This document shows positions 36,590 to 47,576 of a stretch of DNA of 64,000 nt, piece by piece. The notes beneath the pieces are model-generated. The model was not told where the DNA came from and searched no databases. It saw only the letters and a list, made by a program, of their open reading frames with translations. The translations under genes and the position numbers were made by a program. The DNA is from Diphasiastrum complanatum (lineage: Eukaryota; Streptophyta; Lycopodiopsida; Lycopodiales; Lycopodiaceae), in NCBI GenBank assembly GCA_029204225.1, contig CM055113.1, forward strand, positions 17,110,325 through 17,174,324, read 5' to 3'. The stretch's first letter is position 1, and every line of letters starts with the position of its first letter.

Positions 36590-37437
36590 GAAGTGAAACC
36601 TGAAGACAACACAAAAGACTCAAAGAAAATTGAAGGATGGTAAAGCTTTTGCACTTATTATCCTCAATATATTAAATACTCAAATTGGCCACATAGTTGA
36701 AGGTAAGACTTTGAAAGAAGTTTGGGACATCCTGAGCTCACTATATGATGTGAGAGACGTAACTAATAAGTTATATCTTCGAAAAAAATTCTTCACACTC
36801 AAGATGTCGAATAATGATTCTCTTCAGAATCATATTAACCAATTTAAGAATCTCTTGCAACAGATGGCCGCTGTCAGATCAGTCGTAGACAATCAAGCTA
36901 CAATTATGACATTGCTTTCAAGCCTGTCCTCTACATATGAAAACTGGGTGATGATCATCATGACACACTTAGATCTAACTCTTACCAGAGTTATCACTAT
37001 GTTGCTTCAAGAAGATACCTCTTCGTCTCATGCTCTATATGTCAACAAGGGCTCAAAACAACATAAGCAGAAAAGCTTGAAGCAGTCTATGTCAAATAAA
37101 AAACAAACTCAAAGTCAAGAACAATCATCAAATCCACATTCGTCGAAGAAGAAGAAGTTTTGTAGGTATTGCAAACGTAATAACCATGAGATGTAGCCAA
37201 GCAACCTGATCAACAAGCAACCAGACGAAGAATGCAGCCAAACAACCTAATCGACAAGCAAATACAATTATAGCATCTCCTAAAGTCGAAATGGACGAAG
37301 GTGCTTTTATGGTCAAAGACAAATACACGAATTCAGATGATTCATGGTTTTTGGATTCTGAAGCTACTTAATATATGACCAATCATCGTGAGATTTTCCA
37401 ATCCTATACGCCTTACAGCACAAAGAAATATGTTCAT
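36590..37437 (+). pseudogene. Copia A gag and start of protease
   Basis: Continues the A gag that stopped at 16875: KPEDNTKDSKKIEGW, stop, then 188 codons of Gag (VEGKTLKEVWDILSSLYD, NNDSLQNHINQFKNLL, LSSTYENWVM). A knuckle begins CRYCKRNNHEM and ends in a stop. Farther on a protease-like SEAT..YMTNHREIF is visible (D-S-G-A-T expected). Near 37438 the text switches abruptly to gypsy RNase H. A thus lost its protease-to-3' LTR part together with the middle of G1. Confidence 0.82.
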
Positions 37438-38358
37438 CTATATGTTATTGTAAAGGAAGTCAAAATACTCTAGCGGATGCTTTGAGTCATTTATCGGTTA
37501 TTAATTAGTTATGCTTTACTGTTATAGAATCGGGGTTGTTTCAGTCTCTCTAAGAACTATATGAGTCCAATCTTTTTTTTGGAAAGTATGTGCAACAAGT
37601 GCTTATTGGGGTCGATTCAAGTATGCAAGATTCCTCGAATCAAGGAAAGACTGAAATGGATTTTGCTATTCAAAACATGATTTTGTTTCGTAAAGGCAAG
37701 GTGTGTGTACCAAAGAATGACACAGTAAGGGTCCAAATCTTGCATGAGTGTCATGATAGTCCATCTGCAGCAGGACATCCGGGTATACAAAGAACACTTG
37801 ACTTAGTTCGACGACAATTTTGGTGGCCTAAGATGAAAAGTCAAGTAGATGCCTACATACTTAAATGTGCTAAGTGCCAGCTTAATAAAGCAGAGAGGCT
37901 AAAAGCTAGTGGTCTGTTACATCCTTTAGATATTCCTACCGGAAAGTGGGAAAGTATATGTATGGATTTTGTGGTCAGGCTTCCACATATAGGGAAGGGC
38001 CACGATTCGGGTTGAGTCATTGTTGACAGACTTACGAAGTTTGCTCAACTATTAAAGCTTTAGAACTAGCTCAATGTTTGTTGAGAAACTTTTTTGACTG
38101 TATGGACTGTCTTGCGATATTGTTAGTGACCGTGACCCAAAATTCACTGGGAATTTTTGGCAAGCAGTATTTGAAAAGTTGGAAACGACTTTAAGTATGA
38201 GTTCTACAGATAATCCAAAATCAGACGGTCAAACAAAAAGGACCAATCAGACAGTGGAGGATATGTTGTGAGCATATGTGGGCCATTGGGAAAATTACTG
38301 TCCACTAGTGAAATTTGCATACAATAGTGCAAAACATTTAGCGACCGGATTCAGCCCT
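37438..38358 (+). pseudogene. Gypsy G1 RNase H end and integrase
   Basis: Resumes G1: YCKGSQNTLADALSHL (end of RNase H), then the integrase zinc region (HECHDSPSAAGHPGIQRTL, CAKCQLNKAERLKASGLLHP) and first catalytic Asp in SICMDFVVRLP. Later blocks (KFTGNFW-like, DGQTKRTNQT) are broken by stops and shifts. One stop (TGA where G2 has TGG) looks like a G-to-A change. The text ends near 38358 in ATGFSPC, at the LTR of element I. Confidence 0.85.
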
Positions 38359-38549
38359 TGTGAAGTTTTTAGCACGTGTGAACTTCATCACACACCTTAC
38401 AAGATCTTAATGAGGTGTTGTGATTGCACAAGGTTGATCAATGAAAAGATTGAAAAATCTAAGGGAAGAGCACAATGGCATAATCAGACTGAAAAAAACC
38501 AACTTCTTACTATGAGAAATGGATATTAGAAATTATTCTAAGTGCTCAC
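38359..38549 (-). repeat. LTR of copia I, left piece (split by C)
   Basis: Starts TGTGAAGTTTTTAGCACGTGTG inside G1 integrase and continues beyond element C at 42506. Joined, the two pieces make about 708 bases, laid out like the D LTR. The start is inferred from where gypsy similarity stops. Confidence 0.55.
38545..38549 (+). other. Target-site duplication of C, left copy (CTCAC)
   Basis: CTCAC before the C LTR against GTCAC after it (42506-42510), four of five bases. Confidence 0.6.
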
Positions 38550-38817
38550 TGTGAAAATTGTCAACATTTCCTAGCTAGTTTGAGGCCTAAATTGGCAATT
38601 TTTGTACATAGTTTTGGATCTAACCTTTCACGCATGTGAAAGAGGCCTAGATACTTTTATTCTAGTATATATTTCATATTGAAGAAGTCTCAAACTTCAG
38701 GACCTTCGAAATGACACCAAAATCATGTTATTTGGACATATAGGCCAAAATTGGCTATTTTAGGCTACTGGTGCCCTAAAATTGGGTCCTAAGTTCTAAA
38801 GAGAGGAGAGAGAGTCA
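38550..38817 (+). repeat. 5' LTR of copia derivative C (truncated)
   Basis: Begins TGTGAAAATTGTCAACATTTCC like the right copy and matches it for about 268 bases to GAGAGAGTCATC. It then jumps directly to gag sequence. The LTR 3' part, primer site, leader and most of gag are missing. Confidence 0.85.
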
Positions 38818-38843
38818 TCAATCTTATTGGTTGAAGAACATAG

Positions 38844-40793
38844 GTGCAATCAAAGCTTGATGGTGCATCCTTACAAGGTGGAGGTGAAGAGGCTTTCTTC
38901 CCAAAAGGCAAAGTCAAAGGCAAAGGTAAAGGCAAAGGAAAATGGTCCAAAGGGGGTAACTCGGATCATGATGATCACTCTTCCTCCTCCTCTTCTACTT
39001 CTTTTAAGAAGAAAGATAAGTCAAAGTTCAAGTGCTTTTATTGTGGGATTAAAGGTCATTTTGCAAATGAATGTCATAAGAAACAAAGTAATGAAGGTAG
39101 CAGGCAAAACAACTTTTGTACTTCTAATGAGGATCTAGATTCTTGTGATTCTCTCATGATGTGTTCTTCAAGTCTAATGTCAAGTGGAAGTGACAAGGAT
39201 TCATGGTGGATAGATAGTGGATCTAGTTCACACATGACTAGTCACAAGGAGTTCTTTACTTCTTTGATCTCTTATGTTGGAACCAAGAAAGTGGTTCACA
39301 TGCCAAATGGTGGTGAGTGTATGATCAAAGGTATTGGCTCAATTCCTATTTGTCTTTCCACTAATAGGAATGAAAGGCCTGACGATGTTCTTTACATTCC
39401 TTCACTTTCAAGGAATTTGCTAATTGTTGGTCAAATGTTAAAGGAAGGGTACAAGACAAAGTTTGTTGGGGATGTTTGCTTCATTACTAAGGGAGATGTC
39501 TTGATTGCTAGGGGCAATAGACAAGGTAGACTTTACAAGCTTGATGCATTTGTTATGTCTAACAAGAGGAATGAAATGGATGTTGGTGGTTCTCTCAACT
39601 TTCAAAAGTCAATTCCTAGCATCAATAAGATTGGTATATCTTATGCAAAGTCTAAAGAGCTTCCTTATGCTAGATCTAGGTTGAGATCTAATGAGCTTCT
39701 TGGAGATAGTTATTGCTGTGCTAACTTGGCAACATTTGGTGAATCTATGATCAATGTTTTGGATCCATTGGATCTTGAAGATGGACTAGTGCTACCTACT
39801 AGTCAAATGGAGTCACGTGGTGCTAAATTAGTATCATGTTTGAACTCTTCTACTCATAGATTTTCAAGTCTTGGTGGCTCTTCAATGGAACTACATGGCA
39901 AGTGCAAAAATGAAAAAGGTAAGAAGAGAGCCAACTTCATCAATAAAGGTGATGAAAACTTGTCTTTGGAAATGGTTGTTGCTAATGATTTATTTACTCA
40001 TTTGGAAAAAGATGGTGCTTTTAGCATGTTTGAAGAAAAAGGTTCTTTTGCATATTTATGTGATGAGTCCAAGAAAGTCATTTGTGCAACAAGTGGTGTC
40101 ACAAGTATTCATAAAGAAAGTAGATCAAAAGGTTCTATCATGAGACTTGGTGAGGAAGATCTCAAGTCAAAAGAGAGAGATGAATGTGAAGTGTTCGAAG
40201 TAGGATGTACCTTGAATGATGCTTTTGTGAAGGATAGTGAGGGTTCATTATTATTACCTATATCGCTGATTAGAAGTCCAGGCTTGACAGGAAAAAGTAC
40301 TTCAATCATTATTATGTTGGCTTCTAATGTTCGAGATTCTTCCATTTCTTATGATGCAACTATCAAGAGGGAGATTGCTAACTTTTGTGGTGTGATCATT
40401 AAGAGGGAGCCTTGTGAAGGAAAGGGCAAAGGAAGAGTGACTCTTGAGAAGATCCAAGGCATGGATCTTAAATCTCTTCATCAACTCAAAGGATGCTGTA
40501 ATTGTGGTGGAGTGTTCATGCATGATCAAGATGGCAAAAGGTTGGATGAAGAAGACTACATGGAGCAACTCAAGTGGCAATTTCTTCAAGGAAAGGAAGA
40601 TCTCATTGGTGAGCTCATTGAGGTTTGGTTAAAACTCAAATGGGCTGGTTTGATTAGGTTTGATACTCAATTTCATCTACTCTACTTCATGTTGGATAGA
40701 ATTGTAGAAATCTATCTTTTGGTTTATGATGGTGACATTGTTTTCACTAACTATAGTGAAAGGTTGAAATCAAGCAATGATGAGATCTTGTAG
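38844..40793 (+). CDS. C ORF1: copia nucleocapsid-protease joined to an unknown module
   Basis: 649 codons without stop; the frame opens without a proper ATG (GTG at 38844), consistent with lost 5' gag. Residues 1-230 are copia-like: Lys/Gly-rich linker, knuckle from C64 (CFYCGIKGHFANEC), protease WWIDSGSSSHM with Asp124, then LPYARSRLRS, equivalent to the segment just before integrase. From about residue 283 the integrase is replaced by sequence I cannot assign. It includes ELLGDSYCCANLATFGES, DLEDGLVLPT, a SSMELHGKC motif, a Lys/Glu-rich part and a Cys pair (GCCNCGGVFMHDQ). No D,D-35-E, YVDD or RNase H motif follows. Several blocks recur in element F. The module may be captured host sequence or a fast-evolving element-specific gene. 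Confidence 0.7.
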   Translation: MQSKLDGASLQGGGEEAFFPKGKVKGKGKGKGKWSKGGNSDHDDHSSSSSSTSFKKKDKSKFKCFYCGIKGHFANECHKKQSNEGSRQNNFCTSNEDLDSCDSLMMCSSSLMSSGSDKDSWWIDSGSSSHMTSHKEFFTSLISYVGTKKVVHMPNGGECMIKGIGSIPICLSTNRNERPDDVLYIPSLSRNLLIVGQMLKEGYKTKFVGDVCFITKGDVLIARGNRQGRLYKLDAFVMSNKRNEMDVGGSLNFQKSIPSINKIGISYAKSKELPYARSRLRSNELLGDSYCCANLATFGESMINVLDPLDLEDGLVLPTSQMESRGAKLVSCLNSSTHRFSSLGGSSMELHGKCKNEKGKKRANFINKGDENLSLEMVVANDLFTHLEKDGAFSMFEEKGSFAYLCDESKKVICATSGVTSIHKESRSKGSIMRLGEEDLKSKERDECEVFEVGCTLNDAFVKDSEGSLLLPISLIRSPGLTGKSTSIIIMLASNVRDSSISYDATIKREIANFCGVIIKREPCEGKGKGRVTLEKIQGMDLKSLHQLKGCCNCGGVFMHDQDGKRLDEEDYMEQLKWQFLQGKEDLIGELIEVWLKLKWAGLIRFDTQFHLLYFMLDRIVEIYLLVYDGDIVFTNYSERLKSSNDEIL

Positions 40794-41595
40794 GATGTTA
40801 ATCATGTGTTTGAGAGGGAGTATTTTCAGAGGTTCAGATCTGAAGATGTATAAATGCAAAGTCCTTGATGTTTTGTTGGAAGATCAAGATGTTGATCTTG
40901 AATTGCTTCATCAACACCAAGAGGCAAGTAGCAATTGGAAGCTAGTCAAAAGCATCACAGGGGAGCCACATGGGAAAAGCATTTTAGATCTATTTTTACA
41001 GGTTCTTGAAGGTTCAAGTAAGGTTCTTGGAGTAGCAAGGAAGTTTCCTTCTACTCTACCTTACTTGTTTAATCTCATGTATGAACATTGTCATGTCAAT
41101 GTGTTGGAATTGTCAAAATTCAATGAAACTAGTTCCATAATTTTGCATCCTTTGGATCTTGGAGATGGAATAGTTATCATTGCTGGTTTTTATGATCAAG
41201 TACATGCATTCATTCAAATTTTGAAAGATATTGAAGTGGTCAATATGTTTACTTTTGAGCAAAGTTCAAGATCTAGCATCCTAGTGTTGGCAAATTGGCA
41301 AATTGTTGACAATGTAGGATCAAGGGTTGTATGCAAATCTTGGGGAGATACTTCAAGTATTTCAAGTTCAGGTTCTAATCATTCAAATGGAGCAGAGAAC
41401 ACATCATTTTGGCATTCATTCACTCAAGGGCTTTCATGGATTGGAGATCTACAAAGGCAAGGTGGTGATGGAGGTTCATTCATGGAGATACATGGTGCAT
41501 TCACTATGGGCATAGTGGAATATGGAGGAGGCATGCAAACACTTGTTGGTTACTTTCACTTAAAACTTGTTTGCTGCTGTTTTACAGAGAATTAA
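40777..41595 (+). CDS. C ORF2: second part of the unknown module
   Basis: 272 codons overlapping the end of ORF1 in another frame, likely one ancestral frame split by a shift. It contains ELLHQHQEASSNWKLVKSI, GKSILDLFLQVLEGSSK, LPYLFNLMYEHCHVNVLEL and DLGDGIVIIAGF. The blocks up to LYLF-type text have clear counterparts in element F near 50400-50650. A GGSFMEIHGAF motif repeats the SSMELHG motif of ORF1, so the module seems internally duplicated. Serine- and tryptophan-containing stretches near the end (SFWHSFTQGLSWIGDLQ) have no family I know. Downstream bases to 41838 remain alignable with F (CKIDVRNSEAS) but contain stops. Confidence 0.6.
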   Translation: MMRSCRMLIMCLRGSIFRGSDLKMYKCKVLDVLLEDQDVDLELLHQHQEASSNWKLVKSITGEPHGKSILDLFLQVLEGSSKVLGVARKFPSTLPYLFNLMYEHCHVNVLELSKFNETSSIILHPLDLGDGIVIIAGFYDQVHAFIQILKDIEVVNMFTFEQSSRSSILVLANWQIVDNVGSRVVCKSWGDTSSISSSGSNHSNGAENTSFWHSFTQGLSWIGDLQRQGGDGGSFMEIHGAFTMGIVEYGGGMQTLVGYFHLKLVCCCFTEN

Positions 41596-41838
41596 AAGGT
41601 GGATACATGGAGGAATCCTTTCATTATGAATCTATGTTCTTTTACATGTATCTTGTTCACCATTCTATGTAAAATTGATGTAAGAAATAGTGAAGCATCC
41701 TATATGGACACTATTATCTATATCAATTATGTTGTACTTCATATTGTACATATTAGAACACTTGAGAAGTGATCTATTATCATGATGGAGATAATTCTTA
41801 AGTTGGAGCAAAGTAGTGTTGTAAAACTAACAAGTTAA

Positions 41839-41851
41839 GTTGAAGAGGGAG
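41839..41851 (+). other. Polypurine tract of C
   Basis: GTTGAAGAGGGAG, the same 13-mer as in E and F, directly before the LTR. Confidence 0.9.
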
Positions 41852-42505
41852 TGTGAAAATTGTCAACATTTCCTAGCTAGTTTGAGGCCTAAATTGGCAA
41901 TTTCTGTACATAGTTTTGGATCTAACCTTTCACAAGTGTGAAAGAGGTCTTGATACTTTTATTCTAGTATATATTTCATATTGAAGAAGTCTCAAACTTC
42001 AGGACCTTCGAAATGACACCAAAATCATGTTATTTGGACATATAGGCCAAAATTGGCTATTTTAGGCTACTGGTGCCCTAAAATTGGGTCCTAAGTTCTA
42101 GAGAGAGAGAGAGAGTCATCTCTTTCACCTATATTAGGCTGAAATCTGTAGAGAATAAGTTTGAGAAACTTATTGTATTGTTGAGAGGGATCAATAGATT
42201 ATTGTCACAGTTTCTTCCTCCATTGAGAGCATTGCTTTGTGTATTGTCTTCAAGCTTTTGTATATGATCTTAAGAGGTTTCCAAAAGTGGTAGGCTGATG
42301 TTGTAGGGCTAGTATTCTATTGTTTTTGGCTGCCATCAATATCTTTTACTAGTTTCTTTTGTCTCTTGAATGCTTTGTCAAGTTCATGTGTATCAAAGGT
42401 AGCATTAGGATGCTTTGCCATTTCTAGCTTTTGTAGCTTGTTGTGCAGAGATCTTAGCCAAGTATTTTGGGAGTTTGGATCCATTCAAGATCCACTTTTT
42501 TCACA
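41852..42505 (+). repeat. 3' LTR of C
   Basis: TGTGAAAATTGTCAAC...CTTTTTTCACA, 654 bases, about the same length as the E LTR and sharing its termini. Confidence 0.88.
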
Positions 42506-43022
42506 GTCACTATGGGAAAAATAGCTTGCTCTCAGGTAGAGAGAGAAAATCAAGTCATAAAACTCGGGTAGTGAGAGAATGACCCCAAAACACCAAAATC
42601 TCAATATTCACAATATAGCAAAACATGCCAAAGTTTCTCTACATCAAAGAGGCTCGAATTCCTATAGTGGAGTTGCATGGAAAGTCCACTTTACTTAGTT
42701 AACTCAACTACTAAAAATCCACATGTAAAAATGCATGCATGGATATTGCATGTACTGCATGTCAACTCTCAAAATTGCCTAGACATGTGTAGATCATGAA
42801 AACTACTTTGCATGTTGCATGCACTGATTGCATGTTGCTTGCATGCACTCTGAATGACTTTGCATGTAATCTAAACTTTTGCATGACATCAAACTCGACC
42901 TATTCCAGAAGGTTATGTGCTCAATTCATATACCTTTATGTACAGTAAAATATACAATGGAAATAAGATAGGCATGGCCCCAAAACTCGAGATAGGAAGA
43001 TATAATTTAACTAATCTTCACA
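42506..43022 (-). repeat. LTR of copia I, right piece
   Basis: Resumes the I LTR after C, with CTCAGGTAGAGAGAGAAAAT and CTCGGGTAGTGAGAG as in the D LTR, and ends CTAATCTTCACA beside the RNase H end. Confidence 0.7.
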
Positions 43023-44029
43023 CTCCTCCTTAAAATATATGCTCCTATCCAACATAGACTTTGAAATTCGGCCAAGGTTAGACCTCATCTTGATAAAAAC
43101 ATTCTTGAACAATGGCTTGGTGAGAAGATCTACAACACAATTTGAAGATCCAACATGCTCCAATAAGATCTCTCTCCCAATAACTTTTTCTCTTACAAAA
43201 TGATGAGCTACCTCGATGTGTTTGCTCCTTGCATGGAACACAGGATTGTTTGCAAGAGCCTGCGCCGAGATGTTATCATTCTTGATAATTGGAAGGTCTT
43301 CATCTCCATAACACTTTAGCTCCAAGAGTAGCCTTTTGATCCATAAAACCTCCTTTGTTTGGTTGTAAGATATTTGTACTCAGCTTCACAGGATGATAAG
43401 GATATAGTTGCTTGTTTCTTTGATAGCCAAGAAACTAGATTCCCTCCAAGAAAAATTGGGTAAGCACTTGTGGATTTTCTATCCAACTTGTCTCCTGCAA
43501 AACTTGAATCTGAAAAAGCAACCAAAGTTAGATCTTCTAAGGTAGAAGATACATATCTCAAGATTCGTTTAGCCAACTTCCAATGATATATCTTTGGATC
43601 CTGCATGTGTTAGCTTAGTTTATGCACACTAAAGCTTAGATCAGGCCTTGTCAGAGTTAACCATATAAGTGAGCCAATAAGACTCCTATAAAGAGTGATT
43701 CTTGGAAGGATCTTTCATCATCTTTTATAGGAACTTCTACAAAGTGCTCCATTGGTGTATCTATGCCTTTATTGTTTTCCATTTTTTAAGCATGAAAAGT
43801 GCATATCTTCTTTGACTTATGAAAGCATGATCTTTCCAAGTCAATTTCAAGGCCTAAAATGTAGTGAAGAACTCCTAAATCTTGCATTTTGAACTCACTA
43901 CCAAGTGCATATCATCTACATAGATGAGAAGAATAACTACAAAGTTATTTACAAACTTAATGTAAAAATGAAGGGTCATATTCACTAAGATAAAATCCGA
44001 GTGATATGAGAAAGGAGTTGAGCCTTGCA
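43011..44029 (-). pseudogene. Copia I RNase H and part of reverse transcriptase
   Basis: Reverse-strand pieces: RNase H end (NISAQALANNPVFHARSKH), RNase H core (FSDSSFAGDKLDRKS, SSCEAEYKYL) in a second frame, and an RT piece with VILLIYVDD in a third. A deletion follows the catalytic box. Text ends at 44029 in the segment equivalent to D residues before SLGFTLSDYD. Gag, protease and integrase are absent; the right end of the element is lost. Confidence 0.85.
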
Positions 44030-44427
44030 TGTGTGAAATTTCACTGCCTTTATGTATATACACATGAAATAGTTACAATGACTTTGTGGGAAACAAGCGT
44101 GAAACAATGCAGTTACCAAAAAGTATTGAAGTGAACTATAATGTGGTCTACGTCGGACAAGGTAGTGTGGATGACATGGACCTCAAAATCGAAGAAGGTC
44201 AAAGAAGATATGGACCTCGAACTTGAAGACCTTGAACTCGAAGACTTTGATGTTGCTCCTGCTTTTGCTTCAGTTGATTGATTGTACAGACGTTCGACTT
44301 CATAGAGTAAAGTTGCAATGTCATTGTAGAGAGAGAGAGAGAGTTTATATGTACATAGTATACTGGTACTCAGGACTCAAATTCGGGTGAGTTGGAGTGA
44401 AGCTTAGTTCCAACAAAGATGCCATGT
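44030..44427. repeat. Unassigned block with LTR-like ends
   Basis: The block begins TGTGAAATTTCAC near 44032 and includes TTCCAACA near 44415, giving TG...CA ends of a possible reverse-strand solo LTR (TGTTGGAACTAAG on that strand). It contains a short GA run at 44327-44342. Flanks give no duplication, so this is weak. Confidence 0.25.
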
Positions 44428-45018
44428 GGGAAACCTATTCTAGTGTAGGCTAGATTGAGTCTAAATAGTTGGCCATGTCTATTTGGTAGTGATTTCTACA
44501 TTATAGGACCTACACCTAAGTTTACGATGAGATTTTGACCAACTACCCACCTACTTGGCATCACTCTAGGAAAGAGGATAGGGTTGCAAATTAGGAAAAA
44601 AAAAGCCAAGTTAACTTCCTTATTACATGTTGATAATTCGCCTAACTTTACAAAGGAAGTGACTTTCACTACATATTCCACTCTCCCACAGTGAGAAGAT
44701 ATATTATTTTTGGAGCTCAATGGCAATCTCGAGCTACTCCACTATTGTAATGTGATTTTGTGATCCAAATGCAACCAAAGTTATTAAGTTTTCATTCTCT
44801 ATCTATAGGCCATACATCAGGATGCGGTTCACACGTGTGGACTCGAATTTCATCAATGATCAATGTTTTTTATTGTTCTTGCTTCTTGTTTGTCAAAATG
44901 CCAATCTAGATCAATTTTTTTGTCTCTAGTTTTTTGATGGATTGTTAAAAAAGCATCCAATCACTCTTGTGGATTTTTTTAAGATCCATTTATGGTCCAA
45001 AAGTATAGTAATTTCACA
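44428..45018 (+). repeat. LTR fragment of the G1 family
   Basis: Alignable with the G1 LTR from GATGCCATGTGGGAAACC to the TTTCACA end. It shares GGCCATGTCTATTTGGT, TATAGGACCTACACCTAA and TTTATGGTCC. The first third is absent. It has the same orientation as G1 and could be G1's 3' LTR, but flanking bases (ATTGT left of G1, CTCTT here) do not match. Confidence 0.6.
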
Positions 45019-45560
45019 CTCTTGATGACAATGAGGTCGATGAAAAGACGTTGGTTTTTGGAAAACCAAATTGATTTTGGAATCTAAGAAAAACCTCGTC
45101 AATTGGAAGATCACTTTCCTTATCACGCATCTGCTCAACAACCATTCTCAAGCAATCATTACCCGAAAGAAATTGATTCTTGTCTAAATCATCCACATCA
45201 GGAAAAAGGTCATCATTGTCATAATTAATCAATCACAAAACTCATGAAGATCCGTGCTTAAAATGCAAAGAGCCTCAGCCTCTATAAAATCATAAAGATC
45301 TGATATATCCGATAATGTCAAAAAAGAGTCATTATTAATATTGTAAGTAGGCAAAGTGATTAAAGATTTATAATTAGGATAGAGAGTGTTTGTAGTCTGA
45401 GGTCTTATAAACAGAGCCCTATTTTGGACATGATCAAAATTTGTACAATCGTCATCATTGACACTTGTATCATGAAATGAAGCCTCTGTATCCACATGTT
45501 GAATCTATCAGATTTACTACCACTAGAAGAACCAGTCTCAAAAGTGAAGGGGAAGGAGTA
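45019..45560 (-). pseudogene. Unknown gene, copy 1 (fragment)
   Basis: Reverse-strand frames read YKSLITLPTYNINNDSFL, SDISDLYDFIEAEALCIL, DDLFPDVDDLDKNQFLSG and CLRMVVEQMRDKESDLP. The same order and wording recur in copy 2 (47577-48496). The two main frames are offset by one base near 45232. A further shift lies near 45495, before a Ser-rich FETGSSSGSKSDRF. The sequence stops at 45018 against a retrotransposon LTR, so the 3' exon is missing. The protein is acidic and not of a family I recognise. Confidence 0.6.
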
Positions 45561-46239
45561 TAGATAAAAAACAAAAACTAGATGAAAACTCCAAAAACCT
45601 GCATTTTTTATTGTGTAACTGGTAGGTGTCTACAGATTTAAAATCCTCATGCATCTTGGTGAATATTTTGTGAAGCTTAGTTTATATATATTTTTATTCA
45701 TATTAACAAGGTCTTGATAATGAATCATGTTTTCTATTGTGAGATCTGAAAAAGGAAAAACTGAGAAAGGACTTAAAATTTGGATAAATTTCAGAAAGAG
45801 CTTCTATTCGAGGTCCCTCTGTGATACAAGGAACATTAGAGAAAATATGGGCCCAAAGAGGGCCCTATAAGAAATGGCATGTAGGAGAGAGAAAAAAACT
45901 ATAAAGTAATTATAATATCATTTTTTAACTTCTTTACGCATGTGCCCACACTACTTTCCATGTAAATGAATGCACCTTGGTTTAGTCACATCAAACTCTA
46001 CTGGTGTTTAACCATAGTTAAAATATCATTTTTCAAAATGCTGAAATATTCCCTCCCATAAGTTGGAAACACCAAAAAATTTGAATTAGGAGTGACATTT
46101 CTGAAAAAAGCCTACGCCATCTCTATCTCCAGGGTAAAAAACAAGTGTTTAGCGCCATTTCTATCTCCAACAGAGTCATTAGTGCCATCTCTAGGTTTGT
46201 TATTGTCATTGTGTTGTTTGTTACTATACTATTGTACTG
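45561..46239. other. No recognisable gene
   Basis: AT-rich sequence without a supported frame. It may be intron or upstream sequence of the flanking gene fragments. Confidence 0.35.
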
Positions 46240-47169
46240 ATGACAAAGCTTTATCATCTTCATGTGGATCTGTCACCTATATATGCTCCGCTCAGGACAA
46301 GAAATTCAAAGCAACCCAAATTGTCAACTTCTGATATGGTCCGATACAGGGAGGAAAAGCTAAAGCATGTAGATTTATGGTCATCAGAAACATTGTATCC
46401 TATTGATTCATGCTCATTGCAACATCTAGATTTTCATTCGGTGAGTCAGTTAATAGTCTATATGTGTCATGGTAAAAATGGCCTTTTGAGTTACTGTGAG
46501 AATTTGATGCTCTATGGGAATGCACATTCAATGCAAAAAATACATTATTTGGAAGAGGAATCAAGGAAAATATCAAAGGAATGCGAAGAAAAATCTACAA
46601 AGATGAAAACTTGTTTGGATGAAAATGAGATGCTCAAGGAGGAGATCCAAAGGTTGAAATCTTCTTTGCATCATTATACAACTAGTAATGATGAGATAAA
46701 AATTGCATTTCAATCCATGTGTATCTCATATTTGTCTCTTGTTAAAGATATGGATGTGCTCAACAGAAAGGTCCGAAGCAACAAGAAGAAAAGACTGGTA
46801 AACAAGGATATATGTGATCTATCATCTAGAGGAGGTCATAGAAAAAGACAAATCTGTGCATTCAAGTAAGTTATAGCTTATTTGGTACTGAAAATTGCTT
46901 GAACTTTTTGATTCATTCAATTCAACTTTCTATTGATTTGCTTATTATATATTGTTGTGAATACTATGAGTGTCGTAATTTCTTCTGACATTTTCATGAA
47001 CATTATGTTTGCAATGCAGATCAACACTGGTTGTTGGAGACCATTTGGCTGATGAGATTAAAATTGGAAACTCACTAGGCTCTATCTTGACTTCTAAATC
47101 TATGAAATCAATGTTAAATAATAACAAAATGAAAAAGATTAAGGCTTTAGCTACTTGGGAATTAAATTA
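46240..47169 (+). CDS. Two-exon coiled-coil protein of unknown function (partial)
   Basis: An open frame of about 200 codons ends with CAA followed by GTAAGTT near 46869. A GCAATGCAG acceptor ends at 47020. Joining the two gives continuous coding (CAFKSTLVVGDHLADEIKIG) to a TAG at 47169. Heptad-like text (YLEEESRKISKECEEKSTKM, ENEMLKEEIQRLKSSLHH) predicts a coiled coil; the end is Lys-rich (NNNKMKKIKAL). The first ATG at 46240 may not be the true start, since AG-ending sites at about 46292 and 46347 could be acceptors of upstream exons. It is open and correctly spliced, so possibly a real gene or a transposon gene. It converges with the reverse-strand gene ending at 47577. Confidence 0.45.
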
Positions 47170-47576
47170 GATACTTTTGGTACTGATTTAGATTGTGTTT
47201 TTATGACATGCAGCACATATTACGACATCATTTGACATTCTTTGCAAGAAATAGTGAAAGTCTTAGCATATGGTCATCGCAAGGAATGGAAAAATCTCAT
47301 TGGCAAGCAAGACCGACATTTCATAAAAGTACACAACATGGTGGGACTAGCACAAAAAACAGCTATATACTGCAACTTTTCCAATGGTTTTACAGAAGAA
47401 TCTAAATTCGTCATAATACAAAATTGACGGATCATAAAAAATTTCAAAAAACATGCAAATTTATACAAGCCAGTAAGCTATAGACACACAATAAAATTTT
47501 GCATATTAAATAAAAATATTTACAAAGTACAATTCAGCAGTATCTAATCTGCTTTCCATATTTTTTCCAATGAAAC
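47170..47576. other. Short spacer between convergent genes
   Basis: Two overlapping + frames (61 and 70 codons) lie here without recognisable features. This could be 3' untranslated sequence of both neighbours. Confidence 0.35.
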
